This document shows positions 50,401-64,000 of a stretch of DNA of 64,000 bases, piece after piece. Location of the stretch: assembly GCF_021134715.1 (NCBI RefSeq), contig NC_060028.1:8531482-8595481 (forward strand), read 5' to 3'. The DNA is from Daphnia pulex. Its lineage: Eukaryota; Arthropoda; Branchiopoda; Diplostraca; Daphniidae. Position 1 is the stretch's first letter. Each line of letters begins with the position of its first letter. The notes beneath the pieces are model-generated. The model saw only the letters and a program-made list of their open reading frames with translations, had not been told where the DNA came from and searched no databases. Made by a program: the position numbers and the translations under genes.

Positions 50401-53400
50401 TGTATACTGGCCGCCGCCGCAATGATGTACAGGAATAAAAAATGAAGGGGGAAATCCTCGCTGTGATGAATTAGACCCGCGCGTTCCGGGTTATAACTTT
50501 TTATCCCAATGAAACTTGCCACTCCAATTGATTTGAAACATTTCGAATCACCCACCAAAACTTTGCTGCTGCTGCCTGTTTTTTTATTTTTTTTATTTCG
50601 AGTTTTAAATTCAATTTATTCGTGGCAACTTTCCTACCCCCGTTTTTCCGTGACTGTCAGCGAAGATCTTTTTTGATTGTTACTACCCGTCACCGAGATG
50701 TAGACACACGGCGTCTCTCATTTCCGGTCGCATTTCTGGTGAAATCAAATTGAGAGAGAGTCTCCGACGTCCGACTTGAGATGTGGACAACAATAACAAC
50801 AAGGAGCGCGGGGGGATGGTCCGAAAATTGCGCTCAGCATTGGCATTGTGCCGTTTCCGGTATGATGAACTCGCAGAGTTTCTGCTGCACCAGAGAGAAA
50901 GAGAGAAGGGGGGGTTTGGTCCAGTCTCTCTTATACAGTCTATCCTTCATTCCGTTTTTCCGTCTATGTTTTATGTTTAGACGTAGCTACTATAACAAGA
51001 AAGACTCTCGACTTGTCCCTCTTGACTGACAGACGGGTGCTACAACTGGAGCGCCATATAAGTTGGCAATAAGATTCGGTCCCGAGTCGAGATAATATAG
51101 ATAGGCTCCTCCGCCATGGATCGAAATTTGTTTCTCGTCGCTATTTTGTTTTGTAGCTGTCAATATTATACGACTGCGCTGGTGGCGGGTGGCCGGCAGT
51201 CTTGCGTCCGATAGCAATTCTATTAGCAATTGTGGCAAAGAGACGAACGCCATTCCAGTATTGCTTGCCGTCGCCGGAAGCTGCTGGGCGACGACTTGTC
51301 CTTGTTTTTCACATCGGGGGGACGCTGCCTCAATGTCTGTCTGTTTACTCGGCTGGAATCGGTCGGTAGACGAGACAATACGACATTCATTACAAGTCTG
51401 TATGGAGTATGCGGACTCGGCTGGCGCTCTGCGCGATCGCAGTGCAATTCAATTATGTACAGCTCATCCCAATCATTCTCTCTCTCGCTGGCTCTTTGAG
51501 CCATGCACAACACACACACACACTCGCGCTCCTAGCTCCTTCTTCCGACTCAAGTGCTTTTTTTAATATATTTTCTCTTCTTCTACTTCCAGCGGCAGCT
51601 CTTTGTGCCAGTCTTTCGTTCCGTGTTGTTGATGTCCTCCTCGATCTCTTTTAGCCTCTCCCCACTCTTCTTTTCTTTTCTTAGCTGCGCCGTCCATCTC
51701 CTTTTAGAGTCGGCACAGCCACCAACAACTACCACCACCACCACCACACATACACACAGACGATGAGTTATTGATATTTATCTATGGACCTTTACTGATG
51801 TTGCAGTATCTACTGCAGTCCAGCGCATCAGCTCCATAAATATATCCGTTTTCCTTCTTGCCCGTCTCATTTTCCCTCCTTTTTATAAGAATTCGGCCGA
51901 TATTGGTCTCTGTCTGAACATTCGGCACTCTTTACTTGTTGTCCACTTCGATGGCAATTTGCTTGGCATCTATCGTCGCCCTACTGCCCTTTCACAATGC
52001 GGTGAAATGGCCCACATTTATTGTTTGTATCGAGATGGGAAAGATGCGCGCCGACGTCTGTGTGGGGGAGTTCGTGCGGCCATGTGAAATTCCGCTCTGC
52101 TTATCCGTGCGTGATCGCGATCCGACATTCCATCGATTTCTATCAAAGGACTTTTGTCAAAAAATTTCCAGGAGTGAAATTGGAATTTTTGGAATTTCTT
52201 CTCGTTTTGTTTCTTTTCATTTTTCTTCACTTGGAAGTTGTTTTTCTTTTCTTCTTTTCTCTTCTTCTTCGTTTTCCGTGGCTTTTGATTCGACTTCCAA
52301 GGATCTTCCGTTTGAGTTTTCCGGATGCAAATCGACAGAAGGCGCCCGTCCGTGTAGACGGACGGAGATCGTCGAGTCGATTGCGCCGCCATTTTTAATT
52401 GAAGCTTATTACTAATGGCATTGGGAAATGAAGACGGGGAGGGAAAAGGACGAACCCGACCGACTTTAGCGAGGAGGAACGGCAAAAGTGGATCGCGTCA
52501 CGAGTGGATCATTAGAGGGAACCAATTTCAGGATGACGAATGGCGTCCCTCTCCCTGCCCGGAGGATAGCGAATCTTACCCTGCTGCTATGAAATCTGTG
52601 GATTGTGGAACCAACAAGAAAATGGGGAAGAAAAGTTTTAATTTTTTTGACTGGGAAGTTTTGCAGCTCTTAATTTACCCTCGTTTTTCAATAATCAGCA
52701 TTATTAAGACTCGCGCAATTTTATGTACGGCCATTGAATTAACAAAGTTTCTGCAGTAAGTAGTTGCCACTAAAGTCCCCCCACTTCATCTTGTATCCCT
52801 TTAGATAATATATCCAGTCAGTTTTAATGATCATTTCTTATGCGCACATACGTGCTCAGCTCTCTCTATAAGACACCCCCCCTCCCCCGGGATTCTCGAA
52901 TTTTATTTGTAAAGAAATGGGGGGGGGGCGGGAGAAAGTTCTTTCACGTTGAACATGGATAATATTTGTTTGTTGAACAGCGAGAGAGACAAATGGAAAA
53001 TGAATAAAGGCGCTGCAGCATCCGTTAAGAAAGCGGGCGGAGGATTTTGAATATCATATAAATATGTAGGAACAACATCACACACACTGGAGACAAAGAA
53101 AGAGGGATAAATAAGAGCATCCATTATTTGTGATCAAAAGTTTGTTTGTTTTGGCTCCGCTCTGTCGCTCCTATTTTTCTTTCTTTCTTTCTGAAAAGTA
53201 GTTTTGACTTTGTTTCTGCTATCCCGTATCGCCTATAATTAAAATGCAGTTTCGAGAGCTTCGCTAGATGCCAAGAAGAGGGATAGAACGGGTAAAAAAA
53301 AACGGGTCCCGGCTTTTTGCTAGCGGGAGTTGCGCTCACGACAGGCTAAAGTCGATGGGAATAATGAACTTTGCGCTCCTATTTAGCAGCATCAATCGAA

Positions 53401-54465
53401 GGACGAGAGAGAAGGAGCTGTAAATGAATGACGTTAATGTGTTCTCAACTTTTGGACGCTGCTGCAGCTGCTTCGTGCATTTGCGCTGACAAAAGCGGAT
53501 TCCGCTCCAAAACTGAAATGCAGCCCGGACAACTCCGGTGCTGGGAGGGATTTTATTTTTCATCCCTCCATCCTTCCTGTTCAATCTGTTTCTTCTTCTT
53601 TTTTTTTTAGCCAGCACCGTGTGTTTTATAGCCACATCAAAAGATGTTGATGATGTCCTGACGTCGCCATCGTCCGTGGTCTGATGGGTTTCCGGACCTT
53701 ACGAGTCCCTTTCCATCTCCCCCCCTCGGTTGCTCATCGTCGATGCAAATCTGATGAAGGGACGGACCATCTCTTGGACTTGTCATTCGTCTCTATATGT
53801 CGAGTCTGATTTATTCCTTCATCAGATTTCGTCTTTCTAGTCAAAACAGTTCACCGTAGAAGGAGGGAGAAAAAAAAAACACTGTTTATTATGTGTGTAC
53901 TCTTTTTTTTCTATTTTGGCTCCTGTGTAGGATCATATCGCGTGGGGGTTCCTTTTCTTTTTTTTCTTCTCCCTGATGTGACACACACACACTGTGCTCG
54001 CTCGGATGATTTTGATAAGAGCACCAAAAAGACCATGTCAACCCTACCCCGGTTCTGGTCAATACATCTCGAAACTTTTCTTTCCGATAAATTTCATTTT
54101 CTTGGCCCTTTTTATTTCTCCATTTTTCTTTTTTGGCTGGAAGCACAAGAGCAGTAGCCCCACGGTTTTCCTTATTTTTTTCCCTTTCTTTTGGCCGATA
54201 AAATAGAAACGAGAGCGCACCCCAGACACAGCCTGTTCGTGTCAGGTGGTATATATCATCACGCTCAGTTGGGTTCTTTTCACTCCCTCCTCTTCTATAG
54301 ACTCCCTTGATGCTGTTGTCTGGGTGTTTCCCTTCTTATCCCGTCACGAAACGCGCAGGGGAAAGAAGAAGAAGAAAAAAAAAAGTCTGCGCAAAAACCA
54401 CAGGCCAACAAATAGTTCCGCGTCTTCTTCTATTCTACTCTCTGGTCCGTGTGCCAGGAGAAGAG

Positions 54466-54488
54466 GCAGCAGCAGCAGCAGCAGCAGC
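54466..54488. repeat. (GCA)7 microsatellite
   Basis: GCA trinucleotide run in the gene-poor right part. It lies inside chance ORFs but has no coding support. Confidence 0.85.
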
Positions 54489-54570
54489 TCGTCAAAGGAG
54501 ATTTGAGCTTTTTATTGATTCGACCCGATGTTTTTATACGACCGGTGCCCTACATATTCCCAAGTCGGGG

Positions 54571-54591
54571 GAGAGAGAGAGAGAGAGAGAG
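54571..54591. repeat. (GA)10 microsatellite
   Basis: Pure GA run 80 bases after the GCA repeat. Confidence 0.9.
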
Positions 54592-56610
54592 GGAAATTCA
54601 CGGACATGGGGACGTATAAAATGTATTCCGGTTGAATGGGGAGTGGGCCAGCCGTTTCGTCGAGTGTCTGTCCATGTGTAAAGGGAAACAAATTTGGCAG
54701 AAAACAGGAGAAAGACGAGAGGCCATTTCGCTCAGTTGCTGTCGAACCGCACGACGGTTCTTTTCTCTTTTCTCAAATTTATTTTCGATCCCAAGAGCTC
54801 TGCTCTGCTCGGCTCCTGTCCTCCTCGGATGTCTACTCGACCCGACTGTGCCGGCCAAGATTTCAGAGTCAAACCATCTGCGAATAATGGCCGAAATAGA
54901 AAAGATTCTTTTTCGGCCAATATTTAACTTTCATTCCGGCAGGAAAAAAGGGAATAAGCCCAACAGCTGTTTTGATATTTGCCCAGTAATCAAAACGATG
55001 TTTTTAATCGAGGACCAATTGCGAGAGAGAGAGAGTTAGAGAAAAGATGCGTCATCACCGGCACTCCTGGCTGTGATCGCATCATCCCAAATCCATTTGC
55101 TTTCGCGTGTGCGAGTCAATATAAACAAGATTTCAGAGTGAGATGGAGAAAAGTGGCGTCTGCCAGCGTCTCTTTTCTCCTCGCCTTTGATATCAAATAA
55201 TAGGATTTCCGTCCTCCTCCCTTTCATTTTAGGTGGGCGGAATTATTCTGTTTGACTTTGTCAAATATAGTGTATTATAGATATATCTTTTGCAACTGGG
55301 CTTTCATCCTTTATTCATCCAACACTCTTTTTTTTTTATTTTTCGCCTTCCTCCTCTCGACTAACACAACAAACAAACGGCTGGGCGTTTGGAGGTAAAA
55401 GAAAAAAGGGAGATAAACGAGACACGAGTGTCGAGCGGATGAAATCAATCGGCGGATGCCGGTGGAGAGAAAGGTCGGCACGGTACAGGATGGAGAGGGA
55501 GGAGGATGTTTGCGCTTGCTTGCCGGATCAATACACCGTGAAAAAAAAAAAAAAAGGGAAAGTGACGAGAAAATGTGCGTGTCTGTGTGGCTGGGCCCTT
55601 ATAGTTTCTGTGAAAAAAAAAATCTAAAGAAAAGTCTGTTGGTGTGAGCGTGTGCGTGTTCATTATATTATAAGGCAACTCCACTCGAGCAGCACTTTTG
55701 ATTCTCCCTTTAAAAAAAAAATAAAAAAAATAGCATAGCGGGGAAAATCATAAAAAAGTTGAAGAGAAGAATAGCATAATTCAAAAAAATTATTATTATT
55801 CCCGCTTAGAAAAAGCCCGTGAAGAAGAGAATTGTGAGATGGAGAGAGAGAGAGAAGGCCAATAACAAACTTTTTCCCTTCCATTAAGAGATTATTTGAC
55901 TTGAGAGAGTGATAGCTAGGATCTAAATTTCAAAAGAGAATTTTCAAACATAGCCCACTTGATGATGGAGACAGGCACACCTTTACAGGAGCGACCGGTT
56001 GGATGACGTCATCCAAATCGAAACGATAACAGAAAAGGATGCTGCCACTCTTCTTCTATTTTATTTCTTCTTCGCCTTCTTCCTTCCCCCATCTCTCTCT
56101 CGACTCGACTTCTTGACAAAAGATTGGCCCACTCGAGCTCCTGGCAGCTCCTGGTAGTTCCTCCTTGTCTCTTGTCACACGCATACACGGCCCATCTGTC
56201 AATGGTGTGGCAGTGGCGGTGATGCGCATCTTCCCCCAACTAAAAAAGGAAAAAGAAGTCTCGGTGGATGGCGAACGATATCGCCAGCTGCGACCAAGAG
56301 CGAGAGAATTGATTGATCAAGAAGCAAATGAAAACTTGGGAGGAAACATGTGGTTCAATATTGATGACGACTCGAATCTCAAACGAGAGAGGAAACTTTT
56401 TTTTGGCTGAAAGGTTTTTTCTTCTTCAAAGCCTCGGGTGCGAAAAACCTTGACGAAACCTTTTTTTGAGAATGCTAGACAACCAGTGAAGGAGGCAGGA
56501 AGACATGCCTATTGCCCGTACGTGTTAACATCCCATTTGATAGATAAGATATAGTAGACGTTTGTATATACAGTGCGCGCTGACTGTCGGCGTGATTGGT
56601 TCTCTCGGCT

Positions 56611-56631
56611 GCAGCAGCAGCAGCAGCAGCA
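56611..56631. repeat. (GCA)7 microsatellite
   Basis: Second GCA run in the gene-poor part. Confidence 0.85.
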
Positions 56632-59600
56632 ACACAATGCTGCCTTGATTTGGCCCATTTTCCTTTGGAGAAACAGATGCAGTCAGACTGGGATATTTTC
56701 TCCCCTTTTTTGGCTTGCCTCCTACACTTGTTATCAATCTCTATTTTTCCCCGGAAAGAGGAAGAAGAAGGAAGGAATTTCTTTTCCATATCTAACGTCT
56801 TTTTCTTTTCATTTTTTCTTTTTTTATTTATTTCTCGTTTGCTCGCTCACTTCATTCTCCGGCGTGTTTATTGATTTCATTGTAGGGTGGAGTGGGGGGA
56901 GGGAGGGAGAGGCTTAGAAACCTCATTGTCGATTGTGTTTTGTGTGTATCGGACGGTTATTATTATTTGGGGTATCTGAGAATTATTGGGGACTGGGGGG
57001 GATCTCGTTAAGAGACTGGCAACAAAAGGAGTCGAACACACAGAGATCGTATCGGTGACGATGTAATCGAATATTATAACCCCACCCAAAAAATAGGAGA
57101 ATAAGGAAAAGGGCTTCGATATCAGATGGGATGTTTCTTCTTTTTTTAAAAAATATTATCTGCTTGCAAAGTTATCGATCTCGTTCGTTTCTTTTTACGC
57201 TGACATTTGCACTGTCGTATTAGAGAAGTGAAGGCAAACCCTCGTGACCGGAAAAAAAGTGCTAAAGTCGGTTCCGGATGGGGGAGGGGAGATAATAAGA
57301 AGAGCAGAAGAACTATAGACGAGTGAAATGATAATGAGGAGACATGCAGATATCAAGACGTTTGACACATTCCAACTCTCCACGACGTCACGTCATCAAT
57401 TTCTGTCTGGCATATAGTACTAACGAAGGGACCTACTAAGCAGATGATAAATAATGAGTCGTCGTCGTAATAAGCGAGGCAAAATGAGATGGGATATATA
57501 GACAGTTTGGAGGAAAACCAGAAGTCGAACAAAAAGGGAGGCTAAAAAAAGGAAAGAATCGGAGATGCCAAGAAACAATGGCGACTTTATTTACTAGCAA
57601 AAGGCAGGGCTACATACAGCGTCTATCTAGAGTATATAAATAATCCGATCCAACTGGAAACGATTGTTGAAGCAGCAGTTAGTTATTTCTTTCTCTCTCT
57701 TTATTCTCGCTTCCTCGATTGTTCCCCCGCTCCTTGCAGGATCCTCAGCCGGGCGCGCGTTTCAAGACAATTGCCCGTCGAGAATCTTGAGAGGAGCCGG
57801 GGGCACACACACACCATTTTGCGCACACCGTTTATATCTAACTCTGGTGGTACTATCCGAGATGGGGTCGACCCAAAAAAATAAGGAGAAACGAAGGAGT
57901 TGATCTTTTTCTTCTTTCGCTTTTGCTCAACACTCCTTTGCACATACAGTGAGTATGGCTCCTAACCTATAACCCCAGCTGCGCGTCGCCCATCAGGCCG
58001 TCATCCATATATACACTTACCGAGATTGCCTCTTCTCTCTTTCAAACCCCGTTCGTCTCTTCTCTCTCTTTTTCTTTTTTCGCTTTCTCGCTCTCTATCT
58101 CTGTGTGCGTGTTGGAGCTGTTGTGATTCGTGGGCTCCCATAGTTGCTACTGCTGTGTGTGTACAACACACAGCTCGATCCTTGGCTCCTTGTTGATATT
58201 CTACCAGAGTTTCGGCAGTTTGAGTCGTTTCTTTTATACGTTTGTCGCCCTACCCCGGCTGCCATGGTGCGTGGGTGTCATTTCAAACGCCAAACCTCCC
58301 CCCATCGTGCGAGTCGCTCTTTTTTTCTTTTTTCGCCAGTGATGTAATAAAAAAAACCCGTTGCTGCCTTCTTTTCTTGTAAATGTTTTGTTGCCGCTCT
58401 CTTGTTCAACATCTATTCTCTTCTCTTCCGCCATTTACTTTGGACGCCCTGGCGAAAAAAAGGAGAAAAAGAGAGAGAGAGCTCGTGCCACGCACTCCAA
58501 GATAAGTCAACAACTGGCAATTGTCATGCGACCCCCATCATATCATTGTTGTTTTCCCTTTCCTCCCTCCTCCCCCATGTATATAGCCTTGCAGGCTCGT
58601 TCACTGCTGCTCTGCCTCTTTTGTGGGTTGTCTCGACACTTTGGAATGCGACGTGAGTCCCGCACTTTTTTTCTTCTTCTTTTCTCTATGCAACCGCCGG
58701 GACTTGCTCTATACTCCACCACCCAGCAGCTGACTTGTCTTCCGCACTCAAACAATATAAAACTTAACGAGCCAAGTCGTTTTAGCCCTGCTGCTGTGGC
58801 ACCCTCGCCAACTAACCCTAAGACGTACGTTACTGTAGTGTCTTTCGATCGGCGCTATATGCTGGGCGAACGTGTCAGAAAGAATAAGCGGTTTTCAGGC
58901 TGGTGTGTTTGTCTATGACCAACAAAACTTACCGTTCGGGGTTGGCTCGAGTTGCCCTTTTTTTTGGATCTTTCTCCGTCACAGTGTTTGTTGTGTCTGC
59001 CCGTCTCGTTTCCCTTTTTTAGTGTGTTGGCTCCTCCGTTCGTCGGATTTGAAGAGGCAAGGGATTTTTGGTTCTCCCACCAGACACGACTATTCGAGTT
59101 CTTGTTCACACTTTGACTGGAGGGGATCTATTGAATGTCGTCAGTACACAAGGATCACTAAAACTTCCGGTCCCGATGAATTACAGGCCATGGCGCTGGA
59201 GGCAACTTTTTATTTAAACTTTTTTGAAACGTGACGGAAACAAACTGCACAAAAAAGGAGGTCCCGAAATAAAAAAGAATGGACGAGTGTCAAAGCCGCG
59301 GCCCTTAAAGAATTTGAAAAAGGGTTCAACAGAAATGTGTCGGTGGGGAAATGGGGAATGGATCGAATATAGATACGGAAGAGGCGGATGTCGGATGGGA
59401 GAGCTTGGGATTCCGTCGACAGACTGAGACGACTGTCGAGCAGTTTGCCGAGCTCAAGCATCCGCCTCGGAACAGGTATCATGGGTATCAAGTGCTCTGC
59501 TGCTGCTCTGTCTGGGCCGCCCCATCTCTTTCCCAGCGATCGCAGCATTTGACCTGCGCAGCAATTCCGGGCCCCATTTTTCCTGCGTCGTCCCTTTTTC

Positions 59601-59934
59601 TTTAGACATCGCAATGATTATCACACGCCTTTTTCCTACCCACTTTTCTCTTGTACGCTGGATTTCGCACTTTTTTTTTTCAAACAACCAAAAAGTGTAC
59701 AAGGCCTTTTGATGTTTCGTTGCATTTTCGTGTTTTTTTCTTCCGGCGCCAATACGTCCATCAAAGACACGCAGCACGCGTTATTCGTTGTCGATGTGAC
59801 GACCGAGAACACTTTGTTCGCCCGCAAGTAGAGTATCGGGGGAAGAAATGACCTGTCGACCCTCTCTTCTATTCTTCTTTCTTTCCCTCTTAAAGTGGTT
59901 GACGACAGCTGATTATCCCGAATCAGGTTCTTTT

Positions 59935-59954
59935 TGTGTGTGTGTGTGTGTGTG
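59935..59954. repeat. (TG)10 microsatellite
   Basis: Pure TG run in the gene-poor part. Confidence 0.9.
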
Positions 59955-62900
59955 TCCCTGGTGGAACGAAACGAACGGAAAATATAGCGGGTGCTGGGGG
60001 GAAGCGTATCTTTTGTCGAGAGACCCTCTCTCGTAAATGAACGGCCATTGTGAGTCTAACAGGTCGGCCGTTTGATCGATTTGACTCGGCGCTGAAATAT
60101 CGTCGAGTAGTTTGGGGTGGAAAAAATAAATCGAAATTGCCTGCCGTGTTTGTGGGTGTGAAACGTGTTGACGTTAGGAAATTGAAACGTTCCCTTCTCA
60201 TATTGTCGCTTCTCACCACCGTGTGATGATGTGTATTACACGTATAAAGAGGTCGGCGAACCCTCCATGCATTATATAGCTTGCACCCGCTTCGTGACTC
60301 CCGCTTCGTGTTTTGTAGTTGAGGAAAAGAACACCCACATCAGGCGGACAGGCCTACTTGTTTGACAAAAGGCAACACTATTATTATTGCAGCACTGCAC
60401 AGCCTAAACTATACACAATGTCGGAGGCGTGTATTTTGATATAAATCCAGGTCGCCAGCCGTGTAGGCCCGCATAATAGCGGGATCAAATCCTTGATGAA
60501 AAAGTTTTTAAAAAAATCCTTTTACCGATTTTTCCTTTTTTTTTTCCCCCTCCACACCCCACAAGCTTTGAATATTGAGGCGGATTATTCTATCGTCTAT
60601 TATAAATCTCGGCCGTGTGTGAAGAGAATCGACTTGATAGTCTGCATATAGGTGTTTGTGAAACACGGCTGCCGCTCTCCTGTGCTGGAAAGAGATCCCG
60701 CGGGATCTACACCGCGCATAAACTAGACACACACGCTCACACTCTAATGTAATATGTATTATTCCGTGCGTACCAAACTCGACTATTTGCTGGTCCATTT
60801 TCTTTCTGGGTTTTTAATTCCATTTTTATTTTTTTTTAAACAAAAGAAGAAGGAAAGTAAGAGAATCTCTGTGTTTGTTTTTCTCTCCCCATTTTTTGTT
60901 TTTATTCTTTAAACCACCGCCATGCGATGTGCTGATGCCGAGTTAATCCCGCGGGCCGCAGTGTATGTGTAGCGTTCATATCCCCTCCGGGGGGCTTAGA
61001 TACTGTCGTGTGTGTGGTTGTGCTGCTGAGCTTTTTTATGTATTGCAATAAACGAAGAACAGCCCGGAGAAAAGTCCTCCAGGAGAAGAAGAAGAAGAAG
61101 AAGAAAAAAGAAAGCAGATGAAAATGCAAGTGACAGCAAACTCCTCCTCCCTCAGCATTGTTCTTTTGGTCATTATAATGAAGAGGGCGCCAGTCTTTTT
61201 AATAAGAATTCGCTTTGATCAGAATTTTTTCGTATTTTTTTTTTTCGTATTTTTTTGTCGACTCTTACGCACATCAGACTAATTAAGGGTGTGCTGCTGT
61301 TGTTTCCCTTTTTGAGAAAGTGGGGAATAAGAAAAAATCTCCTGCCAACAGCAGTGCGGAATCCGATTGTTTGCCCTCCATCCGCCGAGTGCATTAATCG
61401 CACCCTCTCTTGTTTTCTTTCTCCTTTTTTCGCCATAGACATTGACGTCGGCTAAGTCTAACACTGTCGGGTTTACGCTGGCCGAGCTATATATAGTGGT
61501 GGTGGTGGTGTGCTAGTAGCAGTTTCCGACGGCCATTAATCTGTCTGTACATATACGCGCGTATAATAAGTGTATACATCAGTAGCTGCTGGAGAGCGAG
61601 CGGAGGGCTGCTCCTTTTTTCTTCTTTTTCTTCCATCCGCCTTTCCAGTTTCCACTGATGCAAGAAGCCAATTATAATGAAGATGTACTCGCACAATATA
61701 TCTACTAACTAATGTTTGCCCTAGTAGTAGTATAGCAGTACATATTTACGATTGCATCCCGTTCTCTCACACCGAGTCTAATAATTAGGAGCCTATTAGG
61801 AGCTAGCTGCTCGCTGTGTGGATAATATGTCTCGATCCCCCCATGTTGAGTCTATCAGCTTAGCCGGAATAGTTTCAAAAGTGACTTGAGGGCGTTTAGT
61901 GCTACATGGCCTGAGATTCACCAACCAACCAACATCGAAACTGCTTTACAGACTGTGCGAACTTGTAGCTCTTGGGCAAGTGCAGAAGACGAAAATGCGT
62001 CGAGTTTTAGGAGCGAAAAAAAAAATCAATTCGTCTGAATTGTCTCTTGATCAAAGCGTGTACAGGGTTTCTACTAAATAATCATCAATGATGAAAAGAA
62101 GAAGAAAAGCGAGAGAAAATGCTCCGTTCTTGTCATTTTTTTCATTCCCCCCGGCTTTTCTTGTTTTTGTTTGTTTTTTGGGCAGCCTTTGACGTCGAGT
62201 TTTTGATTGGCTGCCAAAGGATGAGTGCACATCTCGTTCATGCAAGTTTTTTCTCATTTCTCGTTTATTTGAATGCGCATACCCGCATCGAAGAAATAAT
62301 ATAAAAAGGGAGAGTGTAGCAGCTAGATGTTACCCAGAGATATCAGCTATTTATAATATAATATAATAATATAAATATGAGATGATGAAGAAAGTTTCGT
62401 TTCTACTTTTTCATGGCGTCGCCATGGTGACTCTTTTGAATTTCACGTCGGTGACTGGAGATCTCTTTTCCCGCAGTGGCGTCTAATTGAGGGAGTGAGC
62501 GGATAAACAGGCCCCCACCGAAACGGTAAAAGCGGCGCCCGTCTATAATATTTCGACGACGTTTTCTTTTCTTTTCTATTCATTCACGTCTTCTTGATCT
62601 TCCACATTTGTTTGATTTCCCTATCATTTACCTCGATTTCATTCTCTTTCTATTTCGTCGCCACTACAAAGAGCCACCACGAAAAAGACAAGTTTGTTTT
62701 CTTGTCTTCAAAGTTGTCGGTGCGTTTGGCTATCAGACCGGGTGACGTATTACGCAACTCGTTTGTTATAAATTGGATTCTTTTTTGTTTTGTTTTGTTT
62801 TTGTTTGGTCGCACTCTGGGACCGATGCCTGGCTTTGTAACTTTGTTGCGGCCAAAAGTTTTGCAATGCCCTTTGCCAAAGGAAAACAAATTTGCCAGTG

Positions 62901-64000
62901 TTTTGAAGAAAGTCAGAAAAAGGGCCACCAACCGCGTTTGGATTCCGAGTCATTGAGTTAATTAAGGATTCGGGCCGCCTAGTGAAGATTAACGACACGT
63001 GCAATCACGAGTCATACTCGTCTGGCGGGCGGCAGTGAAATGAGCCAATAAAACTGGGAGTCGGATATCGTCAATCAGCTAAGGTCTCAGGCCCATGCAG
63101 GAAACGTAATAAATATTATTATTACAGTCGCCTACTGCTTCACTTATTCAAGGAGGCCCCCCCCCCTTCCCGTAATGGACTATTTAGCTCCTAGGAGCGC
63201 ACAAAGTACTCAGCCAGAGGACCTTTCACTCGAGCTTGGCTGTGTGGCGATGTGATGCGACGTGATCCAATACTCGCAGCTTTTGGATGGAGGCCAATCA
63301 CATTTTTCATTACGTCAAATGGGCCCAGCCTAAATACAACAGCCCAGTGCGTCCCACACGCTTATAGATTCTCATCTTTTATCCGTGAAAAAAAAGGGGG
63401 GGGGGCGTCTTTTTATTTTTGTTTTTGCTTCCATCGGGAATATGCGAAGGCGAGGCCCTCCGGCGAGGGAGTATCAGCATTTAATAAATAAATATTATTC
63501 CCTCTTGTCTTCCAAGAGGGTCCTGGGGGAGTTTATTAGGACCGTTTTTTTTTATTTTCGGACAATTTGGGGGTTTCGTACAAAATTTTACTTTGATCTT
63601 GTCTGTTTTGGGTGGGCTTAATCCAAGTTGTTGGGAGACGAACAATTTGATGTGGAAATATAGTCCCGATTCGTTCAGCGGAAGTAAGAATTTAAGGTGG
63701 GGGTGTCGATTTTGAATAAATTCTAATCGATATCTTAAGTATTGCTAATTAGACGATAAGTGTCGTCTGCTTTACTTTTCGTTTACAAGTAAAGCATGAT
63801 GAAGAGAAGCAATACAAGTTTTGAAAAAGGGACTAACATTTCAAAGAACAACGGAACGATAACTTTTCTGGACGTGGATGCACGGAAATGAAATTACAAA
63901 AAAATTGGTCATCGTTATGTGAACTTTGCTGTCGCAGCTTTTCATGCTCTCCACTCTATGCTGTTTGGCGGGTAAAGGCTCAGAATAAAAATGGGATGAC

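Larger units (their letters stand above)
47436..64000. other. Gene-poor region upstream of receptor 2, no gene supported
   Basis: 16.6 kb with numerous ORFs of 60-185 codons on both strands. None has a family motif, plausible exon chain or biased composition beyond low-complexity tracts (GA, TC, TG, GCA). It most likely contains 5' UTR exons, introns and regulatory DNA of receptor 2, because a splice-acceptor-like site lies just upstream of its coding exon 1. A distant gene beyond the edge could also reach in. No tRNA or rRNA was recognised. Confidence 0.5.

Noticed and set aside
51936..52485. Overlapping ORFs of 125-159 codons on both strands
   Set aside because: Poly-pyrimidine tract gives long open frames (Phe/Ser or Lys/Arg-rich) on both strands at once; no exon structure or homology.
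58361..58918. 185-codon plus-strand ORF in the gene-poor region
   Set aside because: It runs through pyrimidine-rich sequence that reads as Ser/Leu/Phe/Pro and has no recognisable family.

Overview
The window looks like a piece of an arthropod nuclear genome, most likely a branchiopod crustacean of the Daphnia type. Evidence is gene density, many 50-100 bp introns with clean GT-AG borders, metazoan gene families, two arthropod-style 5-HT1 serotonin receptors, and a separate intron-containing H2A.X. The species call is inference. No bacterial, viral or mobile-element coding region is supported.

The left part (1-23.4 kb) is a compact housekeeping block. In order: the 5' part of a golgin-245/GOLGA4 homologue (minus, runs off the left edge), TRAPPC6B (plus), NDUFAF6 (minus), a ZCCHC14-like SAM/CCHC RNA-binding protein (plus), tyrosine aminotransferase (minus), histone H2A.X (plus), checkpoint kinase CHEK1 (minus), proteasome alpha subunit PSMA3 (minus), METTL18 histidine methyltransferase (minus) and N-myristoyltransferase (plus). 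Several neighbours are head-to-head with 0.3-0.6 kb between start codons, or tail-to-tail with close or overlapping 3' ends. I rebuilt the exons by requiring splice consensus, continuous reading frame and agreement with the remembered family pattern; every exon phase adds up.

The right part (23.4-64 kb) is gene-poor and holds one striking arrangement: two paralogous biogenic-amine receptors of the 5-HT1 class facing each other. Receptor 1 (plus, 25411-35920, 4 coding exons, 7.2 kb first intron) and receptor 2 (minus, 41771-47435, 5 coding exons) share two intron positions and differ in the others. They are separated by 5.85 kb of apparently non-coding DNA. The remaining 16.5 kb to the right edge holds no gene I can support. 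It is rich in GA, TG, CA and GCA simple repeats and may contain 5' UTR introns or regulatory DNA of receptor 2.

Functionally the left block mixes Golgi trafficking (golgin, TRAPP), mitochondrial complex I assembly, RNA tailing, tyrosine breakdown, DNA-damage signalling (H2A.X next to CHEK1), proteolysis and protein modification; these are neighbours, not an operon. The main oddities are the convergent receptor pair, a 78-codon upstream ORF overlapping the start of receptor 1, a GC-AG intron in PSMA3, a diverged direct repeat with a coding-like relic inside receptor 1's first intron, and overlapping antisense 3' ends of TRAPPC6B and NDUFAF6.
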